Shown here in pieces: positions 46,698-59,447 of a DNA stretch of 64,000 nucleotides. Below the pieces are notes generated by a model. That model searched no databases and was not told the origin of the DNA. It saw nothing but the letters and a program-made list of their open reading frames with translations. The DNA comes from Rallus limicola (taxonomy: Eukaryota > Chordata > Aves > Gruiformes > Rallidae): positions 14,189,501 to 14,253,500 of the forward strand of contig JAKCOZ010000016.1 in NCBI GenBank assembly GCA_022605955.1, written 5' to 3'. The position numbers and the translations under genes are program-made. Position 1 is the stretch's first letter. Each line of letters begins with the position of its first letter.

Positions 46698-49600
46698 AAT
46701 GGTTGGAAACTGTCAAAATATGAAGAAATACCAAGAAACAAATATCCAGGGCACCCCACAGGAGTCCTTACTCCAACATTGACCTCATGCTCTTTTAACA
46801 AGACTCATGGATCCAAGGTAGCCTGGAAGGGTTGGCCTGGATGTTGCTCCCCGTGCCCGCACATGCACACACACACACAGACATGTGCAGAAGCGTTGTG
46901 GTGGCTGAAGTCCGGAAAGCTCGGCAATGCCTGGAACCAAGACCTGCCCATCGCCTACTGCTGCACCAGCCCTGTTTTGCAATAGTAGTTCATTACACCA
47001 GCATATTTTTAGTCTGCCAATGCCAACCCACATCTCCTGAGGCCCTGATGTCCTGACAGCCTCCTGTCTTCCTCTGTGCTCAGTCATCTGCACTGCCTCA
47101 GTACTTGAGCCCCACTTTTTTGGCAGCTCTGCTTCAGAGGTGCCTGCACAGCATCTGCTCCAAGCTACTTTGCAAGGAAATGCCCCGTAAATCGCCACAG
47201 AGTTTGCAGAATTAATTCCCTGATGACACTCTCATTAATAGTTCTTGCTGCCAAATGCTGTTTGTTTTTCCTTTCAGAACTGCCTGCATTAATAATGAGT
47301 ATGGAAATTACTTACCTGAAGTATTGCTCTGATGTCACTGCCATGGACAGCAGCTCCGGACTGGGTGAGAGGGAGACCCTGCAGTGGATCAATGTTCAGG
47401 TCCTGTGGCCACAGGGTATCCATCAGCAGCCCACCCTGCCCCAGGCTGTGTGGCAAAGGGATTACAGTGACTTTCCCATCAGCCCTATTGCTTCCTTTCT
47501 GAAATTCAGGTACTTTAGGGGCTGCAGTCTTCAGGACAAATTAAGAGCAATTTGGTGATATCTGTATGTTTGGGTCCAGGGAATCTAACATCTAACAGGT
47601 TTTTCCTCTCTGAGGAGATGTATCTCTCTGGATGTTACACGTGGGGGGGTGTGATGACACAAGGCAAGACCAGTAGCAATGACCAGCAAGAGCAAATGCA
47701 GTTCTCACTGCAGGATGCCTCTGTGGAGAGCTGTGCATTTCCATACCCTCCTGGCTGCCCTGCCTGAGATGATAAGTGCTCGAGTACTTCACAGAAAAAA
47801 GTCCTGGGAAAAGCAGAACTCCTTGCAATAAAGGCTGACTTTACAGTTCGGGAAGATGAGCTTGTCAGGGATGATGCTGCACTCAGGCTGAACCTGTGGG
47901 AAGCGTGCCTGTTCCTAATAAATGTTGTGTGTATTTATGTGGCAGTCATTGTGCTTTGCATGGAGGGAGTCACAGAAATAATTAGTTAAGAGCGTGAGGT
48001 TTTTGGCACAGATTCCCTTTCTCAAGTAGCTGTGATGTTCATATATAAGAAAAATTGATTTGGCATCTAGACAGGTTTTCAGCACGCTCATGGTTATGGA
48101 AATCAGCTATGGGCATGGAGGAAATCTGTGTATTGATTCATAAACTGACTTGATGACTTGTTCATGCTTTATTATTTTCATGGGCTTTTACCCAAAATAA
48201 AAATGTCAGTAGGTACCACTTGACTGTGCTACAGCACTGTCTAAAGTGGTTGGAAGAATGCAGGGAAGAAAAGGGATTGCCATGAGACAGAAGGCTTTAC
48301 TCTCTGTGCTAATTAATTTTTTTCCTTAAAGAAGAGTTGTTTCATCATTGCCTTTGGTTAGTGTGTTAAAGTGTGCACCGATGTAACACCCAGAGAAAAA
48401 CAGTTTCCTACGACAGACCTCCGGGTTTATGGAAGCTTTTCCTCTTGCAAGAGCTGAGGAAAACCAGTTCTCCCACTGCTGATGCAGCCATGTGCCAATA
48501 CTGCTAGCACTGCCATGGCCGCACACCTGTGATGCTATGAGAACAGCTTTGCTTTGATAACTCTTTTTTTGCTGTTTGTTTGGACTTGGTTGGGCAGTGT
48601 TTGGTCAGCACCAGCACCGATCCACATCTGCCTTGAGAAAAAAACACCTACTAATACACTGACCCCTCGCGAATGTGGTTCTCTGCAGTTTGAAAATCTT
48701 AATCCCTGAATAATCCCTCTGCCTGCCTCGTGGTTTTCTTTGGAGACCTTCCAGCAGTGACCAATCTTGACCCTATTTGACTGAAGGTATGAGGGCTTGA
48801 AAAGCAGGCACTATGGCTCCTGGCCATTATTGAAATGAATGGAAACTATGCCACGTCTAATTGCATCTGAGATCCAGTGTGATAACAATATGTGACCAAA
48901 TACTGATCTCATTTGTGACAGAACACTTCCATTGTGACTTCAGAAGAAATCAATGGGTGTAATGTAAGAGGACTCACCACGCATGCACTGTGCCATAGCA
49001 GAGCAGAATCTTCTTCATAAATAATGTCTCTTTTGGCAAGACACAGGGGAAAAAATCATGAAAATCTATACTGCATGGTTCAGGAAAGAGGTTTTACACA
49101 GAACAGCACGTTTTTGGACATGCAGGTTGTTCCCTGTGGACTAAATCTTCCCTTAAGGCAGGTGGTTACTCATTTTCAAAAAATTTCTGCAAGTCTTTTC
49201 CATGATTGGGGTGTAAGATTAAAATGTCTCTGGGGCCTTGATTGAAACTTACTGTGTTTAGACACCAGTTTACGTACTGAAAGCATTCATGGAGAAACCA
49301 GGGAGATGTCTCGTGATGTCTTGAGGTGGACTGCTAGAAACATGGAGAAGTTTTTGTATTCTCAGGAAGAGACAAGAAGGATGTTTTGTCGTTTGGTGGT
49401 TGGCTACTTGCTGCTTATTAAATAGCCCACCAAACTTGTGGCTAACGAGTGATGTAAATGTGGTTTGAAGGCAGCTTTTGTCTCCTTCAGCTTCTATTTT
49501 AAGAAAGATGCCTTAAAATTAATTGACTGATGAACTGTATAATTGATGCTGTCTATGCAGTGAGCATCAGCCAAAACAGATGGGTAGCGAGAGCAGTGGC

Positions 49601-52600
49601 ATCTTGGTAGAGGCTGCTGTAAACCCTTCAGAGAACCTCTGCTTGCCCTCTCTTTATGCTCTTGGGTAGGAGAGGGCATGTTTAGTTTTCTGCTTACTCT
49701 ATTCCCTTTTGTACTTGTTCATTTGCTAGGTGCATAAAGGAGAGGAGGTCACTCGTGCACATGGGATAAAGAGGTATTATGAATTCTAAAGTGTTTGCTT
49801 TATGGGGAAAAGCACAGCGAGCAGGAGAGCGCAGGAACATAATGTGTGAAATTTTAATGAATGCTGTGCCAAGTGCTTGTGCATATTTTTTTCTTCCTAC
49901 CTGTAGCAGCTTTATTCATTTGGGAGAGTACTGCGTACAAGATATTCCTTAGTAGTTTGCTGGCTGCTGTTTAGTTTTAATAAATTAAATCCTTTCTATC
50001 AATGTAATATTCTTTAGACAAGCACTTCCAAGACAGATTAGAAATGAACTTAAGGGGATTAAAAGCTTCTCTTGCTAAAAACAATGTTTCAGATGGGAAA
50101 TCCACTTATTTATGTCACTTTCAGTGGACTGCATTTGTCTTTAATATGTTGCTACTGCTAAAGAAAGCAGCGCTTTTCCTTGCCACAACTGCAGCCTTCC
50201 TGCTCCGCTTTACATACACAGCGATGTTTATTTTCTTCAGTACAGTAAGTTGCTTTGGGAAAGATTGATGGCTTCCCATGAAACTGTGAGGAACCATTTT
50301 CTTTCTTATTTAGAGAAAACAAAAGATTGAATGGATCTGGCATTTTAAATAGCGTCAGCCTCTTTGTAAAATAGGAAACTCTGCGAGTGGAAGGTACGAG
50401 CAGACAGAGAAATCTGCTTTGATTTTCCGCTCGCTGCATTGTAGCAGGCTGAAAACATCAATTGGAAGGTTCTCGTTATCTGTGAAATCCTGGACATCTT
50501 GGGAGCAGCCCGGTTTAGGTGGTGTCAGCTCAGGTCTGTGCAGCAGACTGTCACCAGCTGCTTCCCTAACTCGGACCAGGTTATCTGTTTCTATATTAAA
50601 CGCTTGTCCCAGCGCACGGTTCAGTGGTATGTCAATCCCAGTGGTAGGGCCCCCGGTACCAACCCAAAATCTCATGAAACTCTTTATCCTCTTTATCCCG
50701 AGTGCTCCATACAGAGATCAGGGGTGGTATACCACCTCTCTGCAGGTATCAAAATTGTTGTTGGGCAGTCTGCGTGAGAGACCAGATTGCTGTCTGTCCA
50801 TGCCACGCTCCATCAGTAGACATCTAGCCAGCATAAACTGAGTGCTTTGGTCAACCCAGCAAAGCTGCAGCTACACCCCCCTCCAGAGCCTTGGCATGTT
50901 TATCCTGATGGGTATCTGGTTGTGCACAGATGGCTACAGACATTAACAGGACACCTTCCAGGCCTAGGCTGTGCTAGGAACTTCTCATTAATCACCAGCC
51001 AAGCCACACGATACCAACCTGGAAATGCCTGGCTGATGCTGTCATACTGTGATAGTTCAACACTGCAGGAGTCACCTCTGTAGATTAAATGAGGATGATC
51101 TCAGGGTGGAGTGTGTGAACAGTGAGATGGTTGAATGCTCTGAATATTTAAGACCATATTTTATTCCCATAAGGGACAACCAAGCACACTAACTTTACTG
51201 GCATCTGTGTTGGGCAATCTGAACTTCCTGTTCATCTCCGGACTACAGAAATTTTTGGAGTTTAGTCCCTGCAGCTGTTGAATGCCATGAGCTCAGAGAA
51301 GTTACTAGGATGTGGCTGATTGTTCAAAAGAAGGAAGCCCTCCTCTTGAGGGCACTCACAAAAGCATCTGGGAAGGGGAGTAGAACAGGCAGCCTTTGAG
51401 GACAATTTGGTTTTACCTTTGCTTAAGTGAGTTAAAATTCTTTGTTCTACAGTGAGAAATGATCAGAGTAAATTGAAACCCAGAAGAAACATGAGAAATT
51501 AATGTTTTAATAGGAACAAGGTCTTTCAGTCTATTTATTGTTGCTATTTGCATGTGAGACTGTGGAACTCCAGTGCTTGCTCCTTACCAGCACCAAGAGC
51601 TCAGCTATAGTTTGTGTATCTGTTATTATTAAATTGCTTTGCAGATAGCTTGGGCAGAGGGAGAGGTTCAACCCTACAGCACATGAAATTTATCTTGGTA
51701 ATGGTGTCCCTGACACAGTGCTGGAGCTTGTTATTTTAGGCACACCGTCCCCCATCATTACTTAAAACAGTTTCGAGATAATTTCTATTCCATCATGTTT
51801 CATTATACAGTAAAGTATTATTTATTGAAATAATTTCTAAAGTAATTTATTTCCCTTAATGCTTTTGGACCATCAATACTCTGGGAATCTACTGTCCAGG
51901 TTCAGTCAGTAACCAAACACTGTTAGTGTCCCCTTTCCACACCCAGAAGCTGATGCTCAGATTGGATGAAGCAAGGGAAACCTGTTCAAAGCAGTGCTCA
52001 GGGGCTGTGTTGCATGACCCCAGTAGTATTGAGAAGGGCCCTCCTATGAGGCTTTATGTGAGCCTGGCATCCCTAGGGTTGTACCAGAGCAGGCTGGTAA
52101 GTGGAAATCAAAACACCAGCTTTACTTTTAATTATTTTGTTCTGTTTGGGTTTTTGAAGCCAGATTTCACTCCTTTCCCCCAAAACCCACATTTTTTGCT
52201 TGTCACAGCATCTATCAGACGCCTAAATCCTTATATACTGCACATGGTAACAAGAGCTGACTGAAATTTCACCAGAAATTCAGAGTGGAGAGGGTAGGTT
52301 TGTTTTCTGCACAATAATGATGGTTCTTCTGTCAGTGCAGCCTCTATGTCCCCACTGGTCATAACGTGGGGATAAAGCTTCTCTACATTTCCACATGGCT
52401 TATCTGAAAAAGACAAAAACTTATCATTCAAGAAAAAGCTACATAATTAGTATCAGGGTTGGAATTTCACTGGGAAATGTGGTGTAAAAATGCTTCTTGT
52501 TTTAAATTAAGCTTTCAATGGCAAGTGCCTGGCTTTCAGCAAGTCCTCTGAAACTCTTTTAATTGAAGTTCCATGAAAATCTGGGGAGTTCAGCTGAAGT

Positions 52601-52661
52601 TCACCTCCCAAACCCATCCTGATCTCATTAAAGTTCTGATCTTTCTTTATTTGCTAATAAA
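46698..52661. other. Noncoding segment, no gene recognised
   Basis: Frames reach 140 codons (50419-50841 plus) and 137 codons (46785-47198 minus), all overlapped by frames on the other strand and without domains. A short (CA)n lies at 46866-46879. I see no interspersed repeat or RNA gene. Confidence 0.65.

Positions 52662-52700
<39 letters not shown>
52662..52700. repeat. (AT)n/(TG)n microsatellite
   Basis: A few AT units pass into about 13 TG units and then TATA. Pure alternating purine-pyrimidine TG repeats favour left-handed DNA and are usually polymorphic. Confidence 0.97.
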
Positions 52701-54399
52701 AACCAGTTATCTGCTATGTAACTGACTTTTTATTTGTTTTTTGTTTGTTGTGTTTCTTTTAAAGGAATGTTTTATTTTTTTCTTTCTGAACTCTGCTCTG
52801 TCAATGCAATGAGAGATATAAAGACCAGTCCATGGGAGCTCCTTCCTTCTCCCCCAGGGTTGGGGTTTGGAGTGCAGGACACCCCCCATACTCCTTCCCC
52901 CATCTGACTTGTGTTCTGCATCAGTGGTTGCAACCTCCCAATGATCTCTTTGTGGCCTGGGAGAGGAAGGACGGAGAGAAAGGATTCCTGGGAATTGCTG
53001 GAATTACTTTTTTTTTTTTCTTTCTGTGACACTCCAGATGAAAATGTGTTGAAAATGATGTAGATTCTGAGTTCCCCAAGACAGAGTTGTAGTATGCTCC
53101 AGTCCAGTATCAGTCCACTGTGTAGCAGCAGGCCAATGACTCTTCTGTTAGTGATCATCTGTGCACCTTCTTTTCTGTTTTGTCCTGCTCTTGGAGTAAT
53201 AATTGGCACCAGGTCCTTTTACTGTCTTCTTTTATTTTATTTGATTGCTATTGCAACTACCTGTCCCACAGCACTCCTCAAGAGTCCTGCACGTATCTAT
53301 CTGCAGTTCTAGTGAAGCAGATCTCCATGTTTCTGATCAGGATCCAGCTGGAACTACACATCTTTGTTTCATGTATTTAATATACTCAAAATGCACTAAA
53401 TGACAGTTTATAATATCATTATCAACAGTTAAAGACATTATAACTTCAAGAAATGAAAAGAAAGTGCAGCCATATGTGGAAATGCTTTATTTTGTGCACT
53501 TTTAACCCTCACAATAGTTCAGCTGCAAAAGTGGGGACAGCAGGGAGAGGCGGGGAGAAAGCAGTATGTCTGCAAAATAATTTTTCAGCTTTCCCTCCAC
53601 TGCTGTCATGAAAGAGCAGTGTGCTATTTGGATGGTAAATAACAACGGAGGACTAATTTATTTTTCTTCATAAAATTATTTCTTGAATTGGATTCAAATG
53701 TGTTCCTTATTACATGGTTTGATAATTCAGTGATGCTTTCCCCCCATAACATACGAGCTGATTTAAACCTTCACTCCAAACAGCCTCGGGCTTATTAAGA
53801 ACAGTGTGGACTGAGTATGGATTAGGTTTAAAAGTAATAAAAAAGTAGACCTGTTGGTTAGGTGAAAAATTCACTATCAGATTCCTGAGTGCAGCTTTCT
53901 TTTCATGTGCAAACTGCATTAAATGAGGCATTTAATTCAACAAATCCATAGTTCTGATCCACCAGAAATAGAGACTGGGTTAGTTCAATTTGTAACAAAC
54001 GATCTCCATATGATCAAAGTCCTGAGAGCTGATTCCAACATACTGCTTAAATTAGTCTAACACCGAAGTGTTTGGCTCTGGGACAATATTTGGAATGTCT
54101 TACCAGAAGAAAAATTCTTCTGCACACATGGTTCCAATATCTGGGAATGCCAACCTTGCTTTTTAATGGGCTGACAGGGAGCCTCCGTGCTAACTTTCTG
54201 ACTCCAAAAAGTTCTTGTGCTGTCACCCGCAAACCAGCTTGGATAATTTTTCCTTGGCTTCCTTATTAAAGCCTGAATGAAGGGATTGTGTGGCTTTCTT
54301 AATGTCACTTGGTCTGCCTGCCATAAATTCAAGCACTCATGATGAAAGCTCCACTTATATTTCTCTGGGAAATGGAATCAAGGAGAATGCACCCTCGTT
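52701..54399. other. Noncoding segment, no gene recognised
   Basis: A 145-codon minus-strand frame (52772-53209) crosses a T tract and overlaps plus-strand frames. It has no domain. The rest is AT-leaning single-copy DNA. Confidence 0.65.
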
Positions 54400-54730
54400 C
54401 ACAATAAATAACTAAAGTTGAGTTATTAAGTGTATTTCATATACCGGTGCCTTATTACATCAGCAGTTTAGATAATGGCTTCTTAAAAATGCTCCTCTAC
54501 CGAAATCTGTGAAGAGGGGGTTGCGCCTAGGCGTCCCCATGCATGAAAACCGAAACAGCCGGCTCGAGCAATAACTTAGGACTGTATTAACAAATATCAA
54601 ATATTTACATTTTTACATGCTGCTGTCTGTTTAGATTAGGCAACCATAGCAATAACAGCAGTCAGCAGCGCGGGCCGTATTTGCTCGAACCCTGCCAGGG
54701 AATTCTCAGCTGGGATTGTTTGTTTGCTTT
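54400..54730. promoter_or_regulatory. Candidate conserved noncoding element with retained CpGs
   Basis: AT-rich, complex DNA with clustered CpGs (GTTGCGCCTAGGCGTCC about 54521, GCCGGCTCGAGC about 54558, AGCAGCGCGGGCCG about 54664). It is interleaved with words such as TTAGATTAGGCAACCATAG (about 54631), which looks like an RFX X-box half with flank, and AACAAATATCAAATATTTAC (about 54589). There is no frame and no repeat. Retained CpGs in AT-rich desert DNA hint at selection or unmethylated regulatory DNA. No alignment was available. Confidence 0.3.
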
Positions 54731-55665
54731 GTGCAATGAAGACTCGAGCTGTTTACATTGTAGCTCCAGTTTTAGAGAGTGCTAATTACGCTCCGCCACT
54801 GAACCCCTCCACGGCTCAGAATCCGCTGTCCTGTGAAAACACTTTACAGCAGTCTCAGGGAAAGCAATCTGAGGCGCGGCAGGCAACAAAGGGTGCCCCA
54901 GTGCTTTATAACTGGGGTGGGTTTTTTCAATGTGGTAAGCAGTGCTAAATGGAAGTTCATGCCTTTAACTTGTCTCTTTTTTGGGTGGGTTTTTTTGTTT
55001 GTTTTTTTAGATTTGGTTTTTTTTAAGGGATGGACAGCATTTTCAAAATCCTTGGCTGAATTTCCCCTTGCAATTTTACTGCTTTTTACAGAACGTCTTA
55101 ACATGAAATCAGTTGATATTATTCAGCTAGAAGGGTGTGTAGCATCTCTCTATTTGCATACATTAAATGTGAATCATTCTTTATATCCCCCCCCCCATTA
55201 TTACATGTGCAATGGGATGTAATAAATTGACACTCACCCAGGAACAGACAGAGCTGACAGTGAGTAAATGCCCTGATTAACATGTTGTTGTTATAACTTT
55301 GCAGTTCCTTCCTGATTAGTTGAAATATACGTTGTATGGCTATGTGATTATTTTTAAAGTCTGCACTAAACATTTGCTTGGTGCTTTATAACAGCCAGAA
55401 TGGGGGAAGGAGGCAGGATGAAGGATGAAAGGTTGGCACTCAGAAATTCAGCAAAACCACTGTTTTCATGGTAACTCTTCCAAACAGGTGGCTAAGTAAG
55501 CCAATTAAACAGACTTTAAGAACAAATTATGATAGTAATCCATTATCTGGGATCATTGAAATGCACTGTGTGGAATCTGTTCCCCAGAGCTGCCCGAATA
55601 ATGAAAATCTATTTTTGTATAATTTTATTGTTTTCCTATCTTCATTAAATGTTCAAAGGATCTCA
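54731..55665. other. Noncoding segment
   Basis: A T/G-rich low-complexity stretch lies at 54982-55027 and a C8 run near 55188. The 129-codon frame at 54833-55222 is largely translated low-complexity sequence. Confidence 0.7.
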
Positions 55666-55716
55666 CTCTCTTTTTTTTTTTTTTTCTTTTTTTTTTTCCT
55701 TTTCTTTTTTCCCCCT
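55666..55716. repeat. 51-bp homopyrimidine tract
   Basis: An uninterrupted C/T run, mostly T, ends CCCCCT. Part of it is nearly mirror-symmetrical around a C. Homopurine-homopyrimidine tracts can form triplex DNA. It is more likely just simple sequence. Confidence 0.95.
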
Positions 55717-57009
55717 GGGGTGGATGGAGGGGAAAGGAGAGAGAGCTTTTTCCAGAATTTTTGAAAAAGGATGTGATCTGACTTAAAAATATAAACTATT
55801 AACATGCAAGAACATAGTTTCCTTCAAACAAAACAAGAGTTTGCTAATGGAATTTTATAGCTATTCTAGATTTTTTTTTTACTGTAAGTTGAAAACCTTC
55901 AGTATCTTCATAGTCATGAATGAACAAAAGCAAGCTCAAAGTCATTCTGACAGAGATACTTTGATCAAATGGGTACCTGGAAAAGGCCAGCAAAGAAAGT
56001 GTGAAATAGGAGAGGACCTAACTAACCAACTATGGGCCTTCTAGCTTCAGTAGAGAGCTCCAGAGATGTAGGAACTGCTCTCCAGCTGGGGGGAAGGCTA
56101 TCTAAGCATCCAAGGGTGGGGAGGACAAGGCTCCCAGTGGTCTGCTTGAGATGATTCAGCCCTCTCATTGTCAAATCATTCTTTTCATTGGCACAGCTTC
56201 AAAGCTCCTGACAAATTTTGGGCTGTAACTAGTAGTCTCTGATACTGACCATCTCGTCTGCATGGTCTTGCTCAGTGGTATGCTGGTGATGGCTGAAAAA
56301 GGCACTGAAGACTGACAAATATCACTATGCACACATATATTTATTTATATATATATATAAAGGGGAGGGCAATAGCAAATGTCTGCTTTTGTTGCTTTTT
56401 CTTTTTAGATCTGTGACAGAAAAGAGTTCTCTGCAACAATTTCAGGCCATTGTATAGCAACAGCTCAGAGTTGCCACATAGGGCTGCATCTGAACTACTG
56501 ACCTAGGAACAAAATAAATTATGTGTAGGCTGAGGTATGGAGATGGTGAGTGACAGAAGAATAGCACTCAGAAATGGTTTTCAAGAGATTCTGTATTCAT
56601 TTAAGTAATGTCACTGTTTAGCCAATTTATTCATTTGACAAGTTCCTTTTTAACCATCCTAATTCACCATTTAGCCTAAGATGGCCTTCATTAGTTTATT
56701 AGATATTCATTGAAAGAGATTTTAGCATAAATACAGTTCCAGAGAGGATTACCACCCAGGGAATCTATTCTTTTAACCTACTTATTTGGCCATCGAGTAT
56801 TTGTTGAAATGGACTCATATTTACTTAGTCTCTTAATGAAGTCTAGAAAAGCTTTTCTGCGAAGGGAATATTGTTTTGTCAAAATTAGCTTACTTAAATA
56901 GTTTTCAAAGCAGTCTGAGAACAAAGATTTCAAAGCTATGGCTTCAGCCTAATATTTACTTTTTACACTGTACAGTAGTTTAGACTTGCCAGGAAAAAAA
57001 GTGCACTTG
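55717..57009. other. Noncoding segment
   Basis: AT-leaning single-copy DNA with a (TA)n-type tract at 56335-56360. No frame exceeds 70 codons and no repeat body was recognised. Confidence 0.7.
56335..56360. repeat. (TA)n-rich microsatellite
   Basis: TATATTTATTTATATATATATATAA-like sequence, a short AT dinucleotide repeat with ATTT interruptions. Confidence 0.9.
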
Positions 57010-57050
57010 GGTTTTTTGGTTTTTTTTTTTTGTTTTGTTTTGTTTTGTTT
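57010..57050. repeat. T run followed by (TTTTG)n
   Basis: A T12 run is followed by four TTTTG units. It could be the complement of an old A-rich tail, but no element body adjoins it. Confidence 0.9.
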
Positions 57051-58727
57051 AAATTTCTCTGCTTCTAGTTGTGAGATATATATATGTCATTTCTAGGGGT
57101 ATGGAACTAATTGAGGAATATGTCCTGCCCTTGTTGAGGTGAACAGGGCAGATAAATAAAAACTCCATTGGACATAAATCTCCTCCACCAACATCAAAGA
57201 AACAGGATCCTGCTAAGTGTATTTGTATAATGCAGTAATTTATGCAAAAAGCAGCTTTTGTCAGCAATGCAACAAAGCAGCTTTGATAAATGTCCCCTAA
57301 TTTATTGTCATGTATCTCAAATCAAAGTAAAACATTTACAGCCTGCATACTGAAGGAACCCAGGCCCGGGGTACTTAAAGGGTTTCCCTCCCTTTCCATC
57401 TCCCCCCATTTAAAAAAAAAAAAAAAGTACAAAAAGCTAAGTTGGGCAAAAGGTTAAAAAGGATCTGTTTTGAATGCTAAGTACTTTATACAAATTATGG
57501 GAAAAAATAATAATGAAGCCTGTACAGATTCTGATAAAAAAAATCTGCTTACCTTTTCTCTTAGGGGTGGTGTTTGACGAATCATAATGTGGACACTGAC
57601 TGTGTCTTACAGGGACAATTCCAATTTCTCCATTTCTTGGAAGGAATAAAATGGCATCTGTAAACAGTGGCTGTTTGGAATCAGTTCTTCCCTTCTCATT
57701 TCACCTATGGATTTTCTTTCATATGGCTGGCACATTTTGGAAGCCAGATCAAGTGTGAGTTACTGGGGAAAACTTCTATTACTGACTTCAGGCAGGAAAA
57801 TCACACCCTAGAAGAGGAGAAGACCAACAGTGCCAGCAACTCCATCCGCAAACATGTTGACTTTTCTCCCTATTCATTGGGAGCATTATTTGACATCAGC
57901 GAGCAGACTGCTTGGCCTTGCATCATCAGGCATTGCTCAGAAACTGCACAAAGTTATAATTAAAGTGTGTAATGAGTGGCTGTGGCTGGTAAGACATGGT
58001 CTGAGGTGGGCTTGGCATGATGTCTGTCAGAGGTGTTGGCTGCACATCACAAGGTGGTACCCCTCCCCCAGACCACTTCTTCAGCTGGGTGCTCTGGGGT
58101 CTGCAGAGCCCTCTCTGCTGACAGTAGAAGGGAAAAAATCAGATCCAAAGATGCTCCTCACACCCACAGAGCTGCTGCTGAGGATGCAGGAGCCACACTG
58201 GGGCAAGCCTGATATCAGCTTGCTGGAGGGAGACCAGCTAATGCCTATCATCAACCTGATGATACATTAAAGCTACGTGGGCTTTTCAGTCACCCACAAT
58301 GTCTTTCAGTTAAAAAGCCCCAAAAGTGGTACAGCTCCTCCTTGAGCCCCTTTGATATGTGGGAGGAGTGGTAAATTAAGTTCTGTTTCAGCAGAGATCC
58401 AGTGCAGCTCCACATGTCAGTGTGTTTCAGAAGCAGACAGCATTTCTATGTTTTTATACCCAGAACGCTCTGTTTGTAATAAAACAAACATACAGCTTCA
58501 GGAGTATAATATCCTTCGAGTTGAGTTGTTTCAAAGTGTTTTACAACCCATCTGGTAGCCTGACTCTAACCATTAGGCATGTTCTTGGAGAAAATACCGT
58601 ATTCACGCGGGTAGTATGGTTCTGCTGTCGCAAACCAGAAGAAAGAAACTTTGCAAAGCCAGGCCTGCCGTGCCATAAAACAGAGACTTGGAGTTCACTG
58701 GGAAAATGAAAAGGAGCAGTTGGGTTT
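57051..58727. other. Noncoding segment, no gene recognised
   Basis: It contains A14 near 57413 and chance frames up to 146 codons (57830-58270 plus), overlapped in another phase by a 98-codon frame. Neither shows domains. Confidence 0.65.
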
Positions 58728-58746
58728 AAAAAAAAAAAAAAAAAAA
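58728..58746. repeat. A19 homopolymer
   Basis: A run of nineteen A. I looked for a retrosequence upstream of it and saw none that I could name. Confidence 0.95.
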
Positions 58747-58833
58747 GTTTTCTTTTGCTTGTATATAAGTTCTGCCTGCTGGGAGTTAGTCTGCCTCTCC
58801 CAGCACCAGCTCGCCTCTTGAAAGAGTCTAAGT

Positions 58834-58844
58834 ACTAGGGGGCA
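58834..58844 (+). promoter_or_regulatory. CTCF-like core motif
   Basis: ACTAGGGGGCA is an exact match to the central and 3' part of the CTCF motif (CCACTAGGGGGCA). Only the first two C positions are replaced by G and T. It is the best CTCF-like match that I noticed by eye in the window. Occupancy cannot be judged from sequence alone. Confidence 0.35.
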
Positions 58845-58854
58845 ATTCAGTGTC

Positions 58855-59050
58855 ATTTCTTATGCGTGTCTGTTGTTGTCATTAAGGCACATTAAGATTA
58901 TCAGTTAATATATAGTAGTTTAAGTTAATATCATAATTCCTAGGTTTATAATTAAAATTTTGTAAAGGTATTCTGCAGCTACAGCCAATGAATTGTTCAT
59001 CTTAAAAGCATCAAAAAGCATGCTTAGCAAAACTAATCATGTTAACCAAT
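58855..59050. promoter_or_regulatory. AT-rich candidate regulatory stretch
   Basis: Complex AT-rich DNA with TCAGTTAATATATAG, TTATAATTAAAATT, CCAATGAATTGTTC and TAATCATGTTAACC words. It is weak evidence of a homeodomain/SOX-type element, from motif content only. Confidence 0.2.
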
Positions 59051-59262
59051 GTACAGCATGAGTCACAGTAAAGTCTTTGTCAGGTGTAAGGCTCATGGGA
59101 TAGTTTTCAGCAACAGGTGCTTTTTAAACCAAAGACGACCAAGAAATCCAACCCCCCTGCCCTGCAGCAGGCTGCGTCATCCTCACAGAGCCAAGTAGAT
59201 TGTGGCACGACAGTGACAGAACTGAAATGACAGGCCCAGTGGGGATGTGATGTATATGGATC

Positions 59263-59297
59263 TATGTATGCATACGTGTGTATATGTACACGTATAC
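59263..59297. repeat. 35-bp perfect alternating purine-pyrimidine run
   Basis: From 59263 to 59297 every base alternates between purine and pyrimidine (TATGTATGCATACGTGTG, then TATATGTACACGTATAC). It includes the 10-bp palindrome GTATGCATAC (59266-59275). This composition favours left-handed Z-DNA. It ends about 150 bp before the CR1 3' end. Confidence 0.9.
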
Positions 59298-59447
59298 TTG
59301 TGCACAGGAAACCAGGTGGGTGTAGATATATGCATATACACAGACATAGCCCCCTACCTCATATGTATGCATGCCTTATGAACATTATGTGTAAATGCAT
59401 ACACATGTCCCACCAAGTACATGGCTGGTGGAGATGGCTGAAGTGGG

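Noticed and set aside
50419..50841. 140-codon plus-strand frame with overlapping frames in other phases
   Set aside because: Three overlapping frames on both strands and no conserved motif.
57830..58270. 146-codon plus-strand frame
   Set aside because: Overlaps another frame in a second phase (57667-57963). Its composition looks like translated noncoding DNA and no homologue was recognised.
58728..58746. A19 run considered as the tail of a processed pseudogene
   Set aside because: No recognisable coding sequence upstream and no visible target-site duplication.
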